Source: an uncultured Dorea sp. (GTDB lineage: Bacteria; Bacillota; Clostridia; Lachnospirales; Lachnospiraceae). Taken from it: DNA of 64,000 nt. The DNA lies in contig CAJUMF010000010.1 in assembly GCA_910586965.1 (NCBI GenBank), forward strand, positions 1 to 64,000, written 5' to 3'. The position numbers and the translations under genes were made by a program. Below, piece by piece: positions 8,156 through 17,202 of the stretch; the first letter of the stretch is position 1; every line of letters starts with the position of its first letter. The notes under the pieces are model-generated. The model was not told where the DNA came from. It did not search any database and saw only the letters and a list, made by a program, of their open reading frames with translations.

Positions 8156-10009
8156 ATGCATAAAGAATTTTTGATGGGCAATGAAGCCATCGCCTTGGGC
8201 GCTATCGCCGCCGGAGTGAACCTTGTATCCGGATATCCGGGTACACCCTCCACTGAGGTCTTAGAGACCGTCGCTAAGCGAAGACCGGAGCATACATATG
8301 TTGAATGGTCTGTCAATGAAAAAGCAGCTATGGAGGTTGCTGCCGGAGCGTCATATACCGGCGCGCGCAGCATGGTAACGATGAAACAAGTAGGGCTAAA
8401 TGTAGCCTCCGACCCCCTTATGAGCCTGGAATATATCGGTGTCAAGGGCGGTATGGTCATTCTTGTGGCGGATGATCCCGGCCCTGTATCCTCCCAGACC
8501 GAACAGGATACAAGGCATTTTGCTTATTTTTCAAAGCTCCCGTGCTTTGACCCCTCTTCGGCACAGGAAGCCTACGAGATGGTTCAGGAGGCATTTGCCT
8601 ACTCGGAAAAATACGAAACTCCTGTTTTCCTTCGCCCCACTACGAGAGTCTGTCACGGATATGCCTCTGTCACTGTGAAAGATATAGATGAATACACAAC
8701 TCACAAAGCAGACGGATTTGTAAAGGATTCCGGGCGCTGGGTCATCTTCCCCCGTCTGTCCTACCAAAATCATATAAAGATTGAGGACAGAAATGTAAAG
8801 ATAGCCGAAGATTTTTCCTCCTATAAAAAAAACAAGATCTTTCATTCTTCACAGACAAAAGCAAACGCAAAGACTTCCAGAAAAGGAATTGCCACCGGAG
8901 GTATTAGTTTTACTTATGTCTTGGAAGCATTAAAGACGACAGGGGAGCTTCCGGTCCTCAAAATCTCCACCCCCCATCCGTTCCCGGAAAAACTTGCTCT
9001 GGAATTCTTAAATGGGGTTGATGAAGTACTCTGCTTAGAAGAACTTGACCCTGTCATCGAAAGAGAGCTTATCTTTCTATGCGGCAAATACCATCTTTCT
9101 GTCAACATTTACGGAAAACTCAGCCGGCACGTAAAAACAGCCGGCGAAAACAGCCGGGACAGCATCATTCAGGATATTCAAAGCTTTCTCGTACCAGCCG
9201 CCGACAGCGCAGCATTGCAGGAGTCTGTCCAGGAAACGACCGTTAAGCTTCCTGTCCGTCCTCCGGTGTTATGCGCCGGATGCCCTCACAGAGCTTCCTT
9301 TTATGCCGTAAAGACAGCTATGAAAGGGAAAAAAACTGTTTTCTGCGGAGATATTGGCTGCTATACTTTAGGAAATGCTATGCCTCTTGACATGGTGGAC
9401 ACGTGCCTGTGCATGGGCGCCGGGCTCGGCATTGCACAAGGAATCGGTCACATTGAGCCGGATACCCATTGCTTTGCATTTGTAGGAGATTCTACTTTCT
9501 TTGCTTCTGCCATCACAGGTGTAATCAATGCAGTGTACAATCAGGCGAATATGACCCTTGTCATATTGGATAACTCCACCACCGCCATGACCGGGCACCA
9601 GCCGCATCCGGGCACTGGTCAGACGATGATGGGAGACATCGTAACAAAGATAAATATAGAAGCGCTCCTTAAAGGTATCGGTCTTGAAGCTATTGAAACC
9701 GTCGATCCACTCAACTATGAGGCGTCCGTCGACTGCGTAAAGAGAATGTCGCAAAAACCAGGTGTTAAAGCAATTATCTTCAAGTCTCCCTGTATTGCTG
9801 TCACAAAGCCTTCCAAGTACATGAACGTTCTTTCGGAAAAGTGTATCTCATGCAAAAAATGCATCCGTGAATTAGGTTGTCCGGCGCTTACATTAAAAGA
9901 CGGTAATGTCTGTATCGACTCCTCGCTATGTACCGGATGTTCACTGTGCAACAAGCTCTGCCCCACAGGTGCCATCATAAGCGGAAAGGAAGGTGACGGC
10001 AATGAATAA
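8156..10009 (+). CDS. iorA: Indolepyruvate ferredoxin oxidoreductase, alpha subunit
   Basis: IorA with IorB oxidatively decarboxylates aryl-pyruvates from aromatic amino acid transamination to aryl-acetyl-CoA and passes electrons to ferredoxin. The 617-residue chain has the N-terminal pyrimidine-binding domain (GYPGTPSTEV, EWSVNEKAAME). The TPP-binding domain shows CAGCPHRASFY, GDIGCYTLG and GDSTFFASAITG followed by DNSTTAMTGHQPHPG. The C-terminus carries two [4Fe-4S] motifs (CISCKKCIRELGC and CTGCSLCNKLCPTG). A GAGGTGAG sequence precedes the ATG. It is divergent from pyrE and forms an operon with iorB and paaK. Confidence 0.96.
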   Translation: MHKEFLMGNEAIALGAIAAGVNLVSGYPGTPSTEVLETVAKRRPEHTYVEWSVNEKAAMEVAAGASYTGARSMVTMKQVGLNVASDPLMSLEYIGVKGGMVILVADDPGPVSSQTEQDTRHFAYFSKLPCFDPSSAQEAYEMVQEAFAYSEKYETPVFLRPTTRVCHGYASVTVKDIDEYTTHKADGFVKDSGRWVIFPRLSYQNHIKIEDRNVKIAEDFSSYKKNKIFHSSQTKANAKTSRKGIATGGISFTYVLEALKTTGELPVLKISTPHPFPEKLALEFLNGVDEVLCLEELDPVIERELIFLCGKYHLSVNIYGKLSRHVKTAGENSRDSIIQDIQSFLVPAADSAALQESVQETTVKLPVRPPVLCAGCPHRASFYAVKTAMKGKKTVFCGDIGCYTLGNAMPLDMVDTCLCMGAGLGIAQGIGHIEPDTHCFAFVGDSTFFASAITGVINAVYNQANMTLVILDNSTTAMTGHQPHPGTGQTMMGDIVTKINIEALLKGIGLEAIETVDPLNYEASVDCVKRMSQKPGVKAIIFKSPCIAVTKPSKYMNVLSEKCISCKKCIRELGCPALTLKDGNVCIDSSLCTGCSLCNKLCPTGAIISGKEGDGNE

Positions 10010-10592
10010 AAATATTATATTATGCGGAGTGGGAGGCCAGGGAACTGTCCTTGCTTCCAAATTGATCGCTGCAGCAGCCATGGACAAGTCCCTTCCTGTC
10101 ATGAGCGCAGAGACCATCGGCATGGCACAGAGAGGCGGGAGCGTCTTTAGCCATGTACGAATTGGAGAAGGTGTCTATTCGCCCATAATCGCAAAAGGTG
10201 AAGCGGATATTATCTTAGGATTTGAACCCGGTGAAGCTGTCCGGATGCTTCCTTTCCTGAAAAAGGGCGGAACTGTCATAGTAAGCAGCCGTGCGATCAT
10301 CCCTGTCACTGCCACGCTTTCCGACTTCTCCTATAACGGCAGTGAGATGGTCTCATATCTGCGTAAACATGTAAATAATCTCTTTGTTATAGATGCCCCA
10401 AAAGCCTGTGAAGATATCGGCTCTTCCAAAGTACTGAATATCCTCCTCTTGGGAGCCGCTATCCAAAGCGGTTCTCTCGGGCTTTCAGAGGCAGACATCC
10501 GAGATGCAATTAAAAAACGACTGCCTGAAAGATTCCACGAACTTAATTTTAAGGCTCTGGAATATGCGCGCAGCCACTCTGAATCAATATAA
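10002..10592 (+). CDS. iorB: Indolepyruvate ferredoxin oxidoreductase, beta subunit
   Basis: IorB is the gamma-domain-type partner subunit that completes the 2-oxoacid:ferredoxin oxidoreductase. The 196-residue product starts with ILCGVGGQGTVLASKL and contains ETIGMAQRGGSVFSHVR, both diagnostic of this subunit. The ATG at 10002 overlaps the iorA stop by 8 bases. A GTG three codons upstream is less likely, since GGAAGG lies nearer the ATG. A run of GAAAGGAAAC precedes paaK 24 bases downstream, so all three genes should be one transcript. Confidence 0.95.
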   Translation: MNKNIILCGVGGQGTVLASKLIAAAAMDKSLPVMSAETIGMAQRGGSVFSHVRIGEGVYSPIIAKGEADIILGFEPGEAVRMLPFLKKGGTVIVSSRAIIPVTATLSDFSYNGSEMVSYLRKHVNNLFVIDAPKACEDIGSSKVLNILLLGAAIQSGSLGLSEADIRDAIKKRLPERFHELNFKALEYARSHSESI

Positions 10593-10616
10593 AATTAAGA
10601 AAGGAAACTTAAGACT

Positions 10617-11852
10617 ATGCAGATTTCAGACTTACAGATCAGTCAAGTAAACAACCAGATCCAGGCACTCAGAAAAGCAGGAAGCTTTTACGGAAAAAAA
10701 TTAGAAGAAGCAGGAATTCTTGGCATATCAACCCCGGAAGAATTCGAGAAACTTCCCTTTTCCGAAAAAAATGACCTCAGAGAAGCCTATCCGCTGGGGC
10801 TTATGACTGCCCGGGAGGAAGATATCGTACGTATCCACTCCTCCTCAGGCACCACCGGCCTTCCGGTCATTATCCCCTATACGGCAAAAGATGTAGACGA
10901 CTGGGCGATCATGTTTGCCCGCTGCTATGAAACTGCCGGAATCACCAATACAGACCGCATCCAGATCACTCCGGGCTATGGCCTTTGGACTGCCGGGATC
11001 GGCTTTCAAAACGGCGCTGAGAAATTGGGCGCGATGGTCATCCCTATGGGACCTGGCAATACAGATAAACAACTTAAGATGATGATGGATATGAAGAGCA
11101 CCGTCATCTGCGCCACTTCTTCCTACGCACTTCTTCTCGCAGAAGAAATTGAAAAACGCGGGATTAAAGACAAGATTTGTCTGAAAAAAGGCGTCATTGG
11201 TTCTGAGCGCTGGGGAGAAAAAATGCGTCAGCGAATTTCCAATGAACTTGGCATTGAGCTTTATGACATCTACGGACTGACAGAGATCTACGGTCCGGGC
11301 ATTGGGATCAACTGCATACACAATACTGGTATGCACTACTGGGACGACTATATCTACATAGAGATCATTGATCCGGCAACCTTAAAACCTGTACCTGACG
11401 GTGAACTTGGAGAGATTGTCATCACCACTCTTGTAAAAGAGGGCGCACCGCTTATTCGCTACCGCACCCACGATCTCTCACGCATTATTCCAGGCTCCTG
11501 CCCTTGCGGCAGTAAGTTCCCGCGTCTGGATATCATTATGGGAAGAACGGATGACATGATAAAGATCAAAGGTGTCAACGTATTCCCGAGCCAGATTGAA
11601 GAAATCCTGAAAGAATTTCCGGAAACTTCCAGCGAATATCAAATCCGCATCTCTCATCTGGATGGACGCGATACGATGCGGCTCTATGTGGAGACAAACG
11701 GTACGGTAGATTTCCTGGATCTTGGCAGAAGAATCGCGGAAAAAGTAAAGAGCCGTGTGGGATTCACGCCGCTTGTAAAGGTAGTGGAACTCGGCCTCCT
11801 CCCAAGAAGTGAGAAAAAGTCAAAGAGAGTCTACGACGAAAGATACGAATAA
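10617..11852 (+). CDS. paaK: Phenylacetate-CoA ligase family (aryl-acetate:CoA ligase)
   Basis: The 411-residue enzyme belongs to the adenylate-forming PaaK family, which interconverts aryl-acetates and aryl-acetyl-CoA with ATP. It has the P-loop-like IHSSSGTTGLPVI near residue 76, the A5-type motif YDIYGLTEIYGPG, and YRTHDLS followed by GRTDDMIKIKGVN, ending in the C-terminal AMP-binding domain. Co-transcription with iorAB suggests its substrate comes from phenyl-, hydroxyphenyl- or indole-pyruvate. In anaerobes the pair may yield aryl-acetate plus ATP or consume ATP; the sequence does not tell the direction. Confidence 0.94.
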   Translation: MQISDLQISQVNNQIQALRKAGSFYGKKLEEAGILGISTPEEFEKLPFSEKNDLREAYPLGLMTAREEDIVRIHSSSGTTGLPVIIPYTAKDVDDWAIMFARCYETAGITNTDRIQITPGYGLWTAGIGFQNGAEKLGAMVIPMGPGNTDKQLKMMMDMKSTVICATSSYALLLAEEIEKRGIKDKICLKKGVIGSERWGEKMRQRISNELGIELYDIYGLTEIYGPGIGINCIHNTGMHYWDDYIYIEIIDPATLKPVPDGELGEIVITTLVKEGAPLIRYRTHDLSRIIPGSCPCGSKFPRLDIIMGRTDDMIKIKGVNVFPSQIEEILKEFPETSSEYQIRISHLDGRDTMRLYVETNGTVDFLDLGRRIAEKVKSRVGFTPLVKVVELGLLPRSEKKSKRVYDERYE

Positions 11853-11857
11853 ACAAA

Positions 11858-11894
11858 TAACCGGGCCGTCCTTGTAAACAGACGCCCGGTTTTT
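11858..11894 (+). terminator. Terminator of iorAB-paaK, shared with convergent pyrD
   Basis: AACCGGGC and GCCCGGTT form an 8-base-pair stem followed by five T on the plus strand, directly after paaK. The pyrD gene ends at 11898 on the other strand, so the hairpin may stop both transcripts, though the minus-strand T run is poor. Confidence 0.75.
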
Positions 11895-11897
11895 ACG

Positions 11898-12827
11898 TCA
11901 CACGATTCCAACCATGTCAGCCACTCTGGCAAAACCATATGTTTTCATATAACTCTCAATGCCCTCCACAATCTCTGCTGTTACTGCAGGATTGTGGAAA
12001 TTCGCAGTTCCCACAGACACTGCATCTGCTCCTGCCAGTATCATCTCGATAGCATCCTCTGCGCTGGCAATTCCGCCCATTCCGATGACCGGGAGCTTTA
12101 CTGCATGGGCTGCCTCATACACCATACGCACCGCGATCGGATGAATTGCCGGCCCTGATACTCCCCCGGTCTTATTGGCAAGCACAAACCTGCGGCGATG
12201 GATATCTATCTTCATACCCGTCAGAGTATTGATCAAGGATACTGCGTCTGCACCCCCTGCCTCCACAGCCTTTGCCATCTCTGGGATACTGGTCACATTA
12301 GGACTCAGCTTCATAATGACCGGCTGTTTCGCATATCTTTTCACTGCCTTTGTAATATTCTCAGCCGCCTTGGGATTCTGGCCAAATGCAATCCCGCCTT
12401 CTTTCACATTCGGACAGGAGATATTGATCTCCAACATGTCCACATCCTCACCGGAAAGCCTTTCTACCACTTCACAGTAATCTTCCTCCGACTTTCCGCA
12501 CACATTTACGATAATCTTTGTATCAAACTGCCTGAGAAACGGAATATCCCTTTCACAGAACAGATCCATCCCCGGATTCTGAAGCCCTATGGCATTCATC
12601 ATCCCCCCATAAGTCTCCGCAATTCTTGGTGTATGATTACCTGCCCATGGAATGTTCGCAACTCCTTTTGTCGTCACTGCACCCAGTCTGTTAAGATCAA
12701 CAAATTCCGAAAACTCTGCTCCGGATCCGAAAGTCCCTGACGCTGTTGTAACAGGATTCTTCCATTCTACTCCCGCAATATTCACATGCATATCTACTGC
12801 ATTCTCTAACGACTTTCCCATATCCAT
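11898..12827 (-). CDS. pyrD: Dihydroorotate dehydrogenase B (NAD+), catalytic subunit
   Basis: PyrD of class 1B oxidises dihydroorotate to orotate on FMN and passes electrons to PyrK. The 309-residue product shows TTASGTFGSG and LGAVTTKGV at the N-terminus and LEINISCPNVKEGG with the catalytic Cys of the 1B class. It ends with GMGGIASAEDAIEMILAGADAVSVGT, which forms the FMN phosphate site. Its ATG overlaps the pyrK TGA by one base. Last gene of pyrC-pyrF-pyrK-pyrD. Confidence 0.96.
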   Translation of the reverse strand: MDMGKSLENAVDMHVNIAGVEWKNPVTTASGTFGSGAEFSEFVDLNRLGAVTTKGVANIPWAGNHTPRIAETYGGMMNAIGLQNPGMDLFCERDIPFLRQFDTKIIVNVCGKSEEDYCEVVERLSGEDVDMLEINISCPNVKEGGIAFGQNPKAAENITKAVKRYAKQPVIMKLSPNVTSIPEMAKAVEAGGADAVSLINTLTGMKIDIHRRRFVLANKTGGVSGPAIHPIAVRMVYEAAHAVKLPVIGMGGIASAEDAIEMILAGADAVSVGTANFHNPAVTAEIVEGIESYMKTYGFARVADMVGIV

Positions 12828-13612
12828 CAGATTTCCACCTCCGTTGACAAAAATACCGGTCCATCCTTGCAGATGCGCTTATTCTTCACATTGCTGTGGG
12901 AATCTGTCTCCGTTGACTGGCACACACATCCAAGACATGCTCCGATACCGCACGCCATTCTTTCCTCCAGAGAAATATAACATTCTATATGTCTTTTTTC
13001 GGCAAACTCCTTGACCGCCCGGAGCATAGGCGTCGGACCGCAGGCATAGATGATGTCTGCTTCCAAGTCATTTTCCCGGACCGCATCCAGGACATTCCCT
13101 TTTGTACCGACACTTCCGTCTTCGGTAGATATATATAGCTTTCCGTTTCTGTCAAACTCTTCTTTTAAAAATGTATTCCCATCTCGGTATCCGACTACAA
13201 TCTGTTTCTCAGAGCATCTGATCTGCTTTGCCAGTTCCAAAATCGGCGGAACACCGATACCGCCGCCCATCAGGCACACTCTTTTTCCTTCCCCGCGCTC
13301 AAGAGGAAAGCCGTTGCCGAGAGGTCCTATGATATCCAGTGCATCTCCTGCTTTCATCTTAGAAAACTGCTCTGTCCCTGTGTTTCTTCCGGTCACTCTG
13401 TATACAACCCGAAGTGCCTTTTTTTCTCTTTCTGTCTCACAGATACTTATGGGTCTTGGCAGGAGTTTCCCCGCATCATGTGTATATATCGATATAAATT
13501 GGCCCGGTCTTGCCAAGGCCGCTGCCCCCGTCTCTATCCACATACTGAAAATATCGTCTGCAAGACATTCCTGCAAAAGTATATTCACTTTTTCTTTTTT
13601 TCTGTCCGCCAT
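12827..13612 (-). CDS. pyrK: Dihydroorotate dehydrogenase B, electron transfer subunit
   Basis: PyrK carries FAD and a [2Fe-2S] cluster and links PyrD to NAD+. The 261-residue sequence has the FAD-binding LPRPISI motif, the NAD-binding LMGGGIGVPPILEL, and CGPTPMLRAV. The C-terminal cluster ligands are CGIGACLGCVC plus a later Cys in KRICKDGPVF. The one-base TGATG overlap with pyrD indicates coupled synthesis of the heterotetramer. Confidence 0.95.
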   Translation of the reverse strand: MADRKKEKVNILLQECLADDIFSMWIETGAAALARPGQFISIYTHDAGKLLPRPISICETEREKKALRVVYRVTGRNTGTEQFSKMKAGDALDIIGPLGNGFPLERGEGKRVCLMGGGIGVPPILELAKQIRCSEKQIVVGYRDGNTFLKEEFDRNGKLYISTEDGSVGTKGNVLDAVRENDLEADIIYACGPTPMLRAVKEFAEKRHIECYISLEERMACGIGACLGCVCQSTETDSHSNVKNKRICKDGPVFLSTEVEI

Positions 13613-13626
13613 ATCCTTCTCCTGTT

Positions 13627-14553
13627 CTATCGGTTTTCAAGAGCACCTTTAATATCCGCGATCATATCTTCAACCGCTGCTCTTGATGCCTCCCCAAAAT
13701 CCTTCTCCCCGAACTTCTCATATTTTTCCTGTTTGTATGCAGCAATAATACCGCGGGAAGAATTCACAATGGCTCCAAGTCCATCTTCATTGAAAAAGTG
13801 AACCAGATCCTCACCCTTTCCTCCTTGTGCACCGTAACCCGGTACAAGGATATAAGATTTCGGCATGATCTTTCTAAGAACTTTCCCCATCGCCGGATAA
13901 GTTGCTCCCACAACCGCACCGATATAGCTGTACTCCTCACCCATACAGGAAGCCCCCCACTCGGCAACCTTCTCACCTACATACTCATACAGCGGACGTC
14001 CGTCGATCAGCCTGTCCTGAAATTCACCGCTGGATGGATTAGACGTTTTTACCAATATGAAAAGACCCTTCTTCTCTTCTTCACATACTTTGATAAATGG
14101 ATTCACCCCATCGGAACCAAGATATGGATTCACAGTCACAAAATCTTCGTCAAAAGGCAGATAAGACTTTTCTCCAACCTGCACCCTGCCGATGTGCCCT
14201 GCCGCATAAGCAGCAGAAGTAGAGCCGATATCTCCTCTCTTAATATCGCCGATGACGACCAGTCCTTTGCTCTTACAGTAATCTACAGTCTTTTTAAAAG
14301 CCAAAAGCCCTGGAATTCCAAACTGCTCATACATGGCGATCTGAGGTTTCACCGCCGGAATCAAATCATAAGTTTTATCCACAATCTCTTTATTGAACTG
14401 CCAGATTGCCTCAGAAGCCCCCTCAAGAGTCTCCCCCATCTCTGCAAAAGCTGCATCCTTCACATGGTCCGGTATATAACTAAGCATCGGATCCAATCCT
14501 ACTACAATAGGAGCTCCTGTCTTTTTAATGTTATCGATCAACTTATTTATCAT
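13627..14553 (-). CDS. pyrF: Orotidine 5'-phosphate decarboxylase, type 2
   Basis: PyrF makes UMP from OMP. The 308-residue length and the motif VVIGDIKRGDIGSTSAAYA, which carries the catalytic Lys-Asp pair, place it in the longer type 2 subfamily. FVTVNPYLGSDGVNPF and LVPGYGAQGG are further conserved segments. AGGAGG 8 bases before the ATG supports the start. It lies 14 bases before pyrK and 47 bases after pyrC. Confidence 0.96.
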   Translation of the reverse strand: MINKLIDNIKKTGAPIVVGLDPMLSYIPDHVKDAAFAEMGETLEGASEAIWQFNKEIVDKTYDLIPAVKPQIAMYEQFGIPGLLAFKKTVDYCKSKGLVVIGDIKRGDIGSTSAAYAAGHIGRVQVGEKSYLPFDEDFVTVNPYLGSDGVNPFIKVCEEEKKGLFILVKTSNPSSGEFQDRLIDGRPLYEYVGEKVAEWGASCMGEEYSYIGAVVGATYPAMGKVLRKIMPKSYILVPGYGAQGGKGEDLVHFFNEDGLGAIVNSSRGIIAAYKQEKYEKFGEKDFGEASRAAVEDMIADIKGALENR

Positions 14554-14600
14554 CTTCTCTTCCTCCTTGGTCTACTGCTAATATAAGCCTTTGCTGTTCA

Positions 14601-15881
14601 CTATACTGCCTCATATACAACCTCGCCGTCCACCAGTGTATACGTAACCTCACCGCTCACCTCAAAGCCGTCAAAGGGCGTGTTCCTGCCTTTTGACTTA
14701 AATGTATCCTTGTCAATCCGATATGTCCTGTTTGGATCAAAGATAACCACATCTGCAATCTTCCCCTCTGACACAGAACCTTTTTCAGAAAGCCCTAATA
14801 TTTTCGAAGGGTTATAACTCATCTTTTCTGCCATGTCCATCACGCTCAAGATCCCGGTTTTCACAAGATATGTGTACGTGAGAGCAGCGCTCGTCTCAAG
14901 TCCCACGATTCCAAATGCAGCCTGGGCGATAGACTTATCCTTTTCCTTGGCAGCATGGGGCGCATGGTCCGTAGATATAACATCCATAACTCCGTTTTTC
15001 AGTCCTTCTCTCAAGGCTTCTACATCCGCTCTGCTCCGAAGAGGCGGGTTCATCTTATAGTTTCCGTCATCTTCCCTGATATCATCTGAAGTAAGTATAA
15101 AATGATGGGGGCACACTTCTCCCGTCACCAAAAGTCCTTCTTTCTTTGCAGCCGCAACCATCTTAACACTGTCTTCCGTGGAACAATGGCACAGATGAAG
15201 CCTTACCCCTGTCTCTTTGGCAAGCAGGATATCCCGCGCAACGATCACATCCTCCACAGAATTTGTGATGCCTTTAAGTCCAAGACGCTCTGCATTCTCA
15301 TCCGCATTCATAACACCGCCCTCTACCATCGTAATGTCCTCACAGTGAGCAAATACTGAGATTCCATTCTCCTTCGCTAACCCCATAGCTTTCCGGTAAA
15401 GGGATGCGTTCATCACAGACTTTCCATCCTCACTTATAGCATGACAGCCGGCCTGCGCCATTCCCTCAATATCCGAAAGCTCAGCTCCTTCCTGTCCTTT
15501 TGTCACCGCTCCGACCTGTATCACATTCACCGGGCATTCTGTCTTTGCCCGTTTATGAACCTCTGCTACCTTCTCCCCATCATCTATCACCGGCTTTGTG
15601 TTGGGCATGGCGCAAATCGTCGTAACTCCGCCTCTCGCCGCTGCTTCTCCTCCGGTTTTTAACGTCTCCTTATATTCAAGCCCCGGGTCCCGCAGATGCA
15701 CATGCAGATCTATAAAACCAGGCATCACATAACATCCCGCTGCATCAATGACTCTCTCCGCAGCATCATCAAGACTTTCCGCCACCTTTTGTATTCTGCC
15801 TTTCTCAATCAGCACATCAAAGCATCCGTCTCGGTCTGTCAACGGATCGATAACATGTCCATTTTTAATCAGAATCTTCAT
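14601..15881 (-). CDS. pyrC: Dihydroorotase, class I
   Basis: PyrC is the zinc amidohydrolase that cyclises carbamoyl-aspartate to dihydroorotate. The 426-residue product has DLHVHLRDPGLEYKET with the metal-binding His-x-His, HCEDITM, LHLCHCST and DVISTDHAPHA with the catalytic Asp. It is the first gene of the pyrCFKD operon. No pyrAA/AB or pyrB is present in the window, so carbamoyl-phosphate synthase and aspartate transcarbamylase are encoded elsewhere. Confidence 0.96.
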   Translation of the reverse strand: MKILIKNGHVIDPLTDRDGCFDVLIEKGRIQKVAESLDDAAERVIDAAGCYVMPGFIDLHVHLRDPGLEYKETLKTGGEAAARGGVTTICAMPNTKPVIDDGEKVAEVHKRAKTECPVNVIQVGAVTKGQEGAELSDIEGMAQAGCHAISEDGKSVMNASLYRKAMGLAKENGISVFAHCEDITMVEGGVMNADENAERLGLKGITNSVEDVIVARDILLAKETGVRLHLCHCSTEDSVKMVAAAKKEGLLVTGEVCPHHFILTSDDIREDDGNYKMNPPLRSRADVEALREGLKNGVMDVISTDHAPHAAKEKDKSIAQAAFGIVGLETSAALTYTYLVKTGILSVMDMAEKMSYNPSKILGLSEKGSVSEGKIADVVIFDPNRTYRIDKDTFKSKGRNTPFDGFEVSGEVTYTLVDGEVVYEAV

Positions 15882-15947
15882 ATATGCTTTCCTTTCTCCA
15901 TTTTGTCCACTGAGGGTATCTTATGTCATTTTAACATACGGCAAGGG

Positions 15948-15978
15948 AAAAGGGAATGCACATTTTACATTCCCTTTT
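15948..15978 (-). terminator. Terminator after the ctp gene
   Basis: AAAAGGGAATG and CATTCCCTTTT form an 11-base-pair stem with a 9-base loop. On the minus strand it lies 25 bases after the ctp stop codon and separates the division operon from pyrC. The pyrC promoter probably follows at once: TGTTAAAAT, an extended -10, is read on the minus strand near 15930. Confidence 0.7.
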
Positions 15979-16002
15979 TATTCTCTGTCTCTCACAAACA
16001 GA

Positions 16003-17187
16003 CTATAATTCTTTTTTTAATTCCTCTACAGCTTTTTCAAGCTGATTATCCGCCTCAAGATTCTTTTCATCCAGTTCAAACTCCACCTCCACATCCGGAG
16101 TTATCCCTTTTCCATTGATATTACGTCCCTTGGGCGTGTAGTATTCTGCAATCGTAAGCTTCACACAAGTTCCGTCTTTCAAGTCAAAAATCTGCTGCAC
16201 GACACCCTTTCCATAAGTCTGCGTACCCACAATCTTTCCAAGTCCGTAGTCCTGGATAGCCCCGGCATAAATCTCTGATGCACTGGCACTATTCCCGTTT
16301 ACCAAAACAACCATGGGACGTGTAAACTTGTTTTCCTCATCCGAAGTCATCTCACGCTTCTCGCCATTCTTATCTTGCGTATAGACAATCAATCCCTTCG
16401 GCAGCATAACATCAAGAATATCACATACTGTATTTAAGTTTCCTCCCGGATTGCCCCGAAGATCCACCACCAGGCCTTTCATTCCCTGTCCTTCCAGTGT
16501 ATCCAACCCTTTTATATATTGGTCATAAGTAACCGAATCAAATTCACTGACAGCCAGATACCCGATATTGCCTTCCAGCATTTTCGTCTGCACAGTCTGT
16601 GTCTCAATCGTATCTCTGACCGCTACGACTGTGACCTCTTCATTCTTCTTTCCGCGTAATACGGTCAGCTCTACTTTAGTCCCTTTCTCGCCTCTGATCC
16701 GTGAGACTACCTCTGTCAGATCTTCTCCTGTGACTTCTTTTCCCTCCACTTTGTAGAGTATATCCTCATCCTTAAGACCAGCCTTCATAGCCGGAGAATC
16801 TTCATATACATGTGTAAGCGTAATGATGCCGCTGTCTTTGCTCTGCGTCATCACTGCTCCTATACCGCTATACTCTCCTTCTGTCGCCTCCATAAATGCT
16901 TTTGTCTCTTCTTCGTCATAATATACGGAGTAAGGATCGTCAAGTCCTCCGACATAGCCTTCGTACAGGCCTTCTTCAAGCTTTTTCTCATCCACGTCCC
17001 CAAGATAAGTTTCATCTATCAACTCATTCAGAATGCTTAGTTTTCGTTCCGCAGCCGAGGTCACTGTCTTTCCCCCTGAAACAGATATTCCTTTCGGACG
17101 CAGTCCGCAGGAAACAATCCCTGCTATCAACAATATAGCAAGGGCGCCGCAAAACGCCCCTTTTAAAAAACTTTTTCTGTTATTCAT
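16003..17187 (-). CDS. Carboxyl-terminal processing protease (S41, Ctp)
   Basis: The 394-residue protein has an N-terminal membrane anchor (about residues 9-28) and acts outside the membrane. A PDZ domain (about 95-175) includes YEDSPAMKAGLKDEDIL. The S41 catalytic part shows GNSASASEIYAGA with the catalytic Ser and GTQTYGKGVVQ with the catalytic Lys. Such proteases process envelope proteins and activate peptidoglycan hydrolases or spore signalling in Firmicutes. It is the last gene of an operon with ftsE, ftsX and an M23 hydrolase, which suggests a role with that hydrolase. Confidence 0.94.
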   Translation of the reverse strand: MNNRKSFLKGAFCGALAILLIAGIVSCGLRPKGISVSGGKTVTSAAERKLSILNELIDETYLGDVDEKKLEEGLYEGYVGGLDDPYSVYYDEEETKAFMEATEGEYSGIGAVMTQSKDSGIITLTHVYEDSPAMKAGLKDEDILYKVEGKEVTGEDLTEVVSRIRGEKGTKVELTVLRGKKNEEVTVVAVRDTIETQTVQTKMLEGNIGYLAVSEFDSVTYDQYIKGLDTLEGQGMKGLVVDLRGNPGGNLNTVCDILDVMLPKGLIVYTQDKNGEKREMTSDEENKFTRPMVVLVNGNSASASEIYAGAIQDYGLGKIVGTQTYGKGVVQQIFDLKDGTCVKLTIAEYYTPKGRNINGKGITPDVEVEFELDEKNLEADNQLEKAVEELKKEL

Positions 17188-17202
17188 GCCAATTCCCTAT
17201 TC

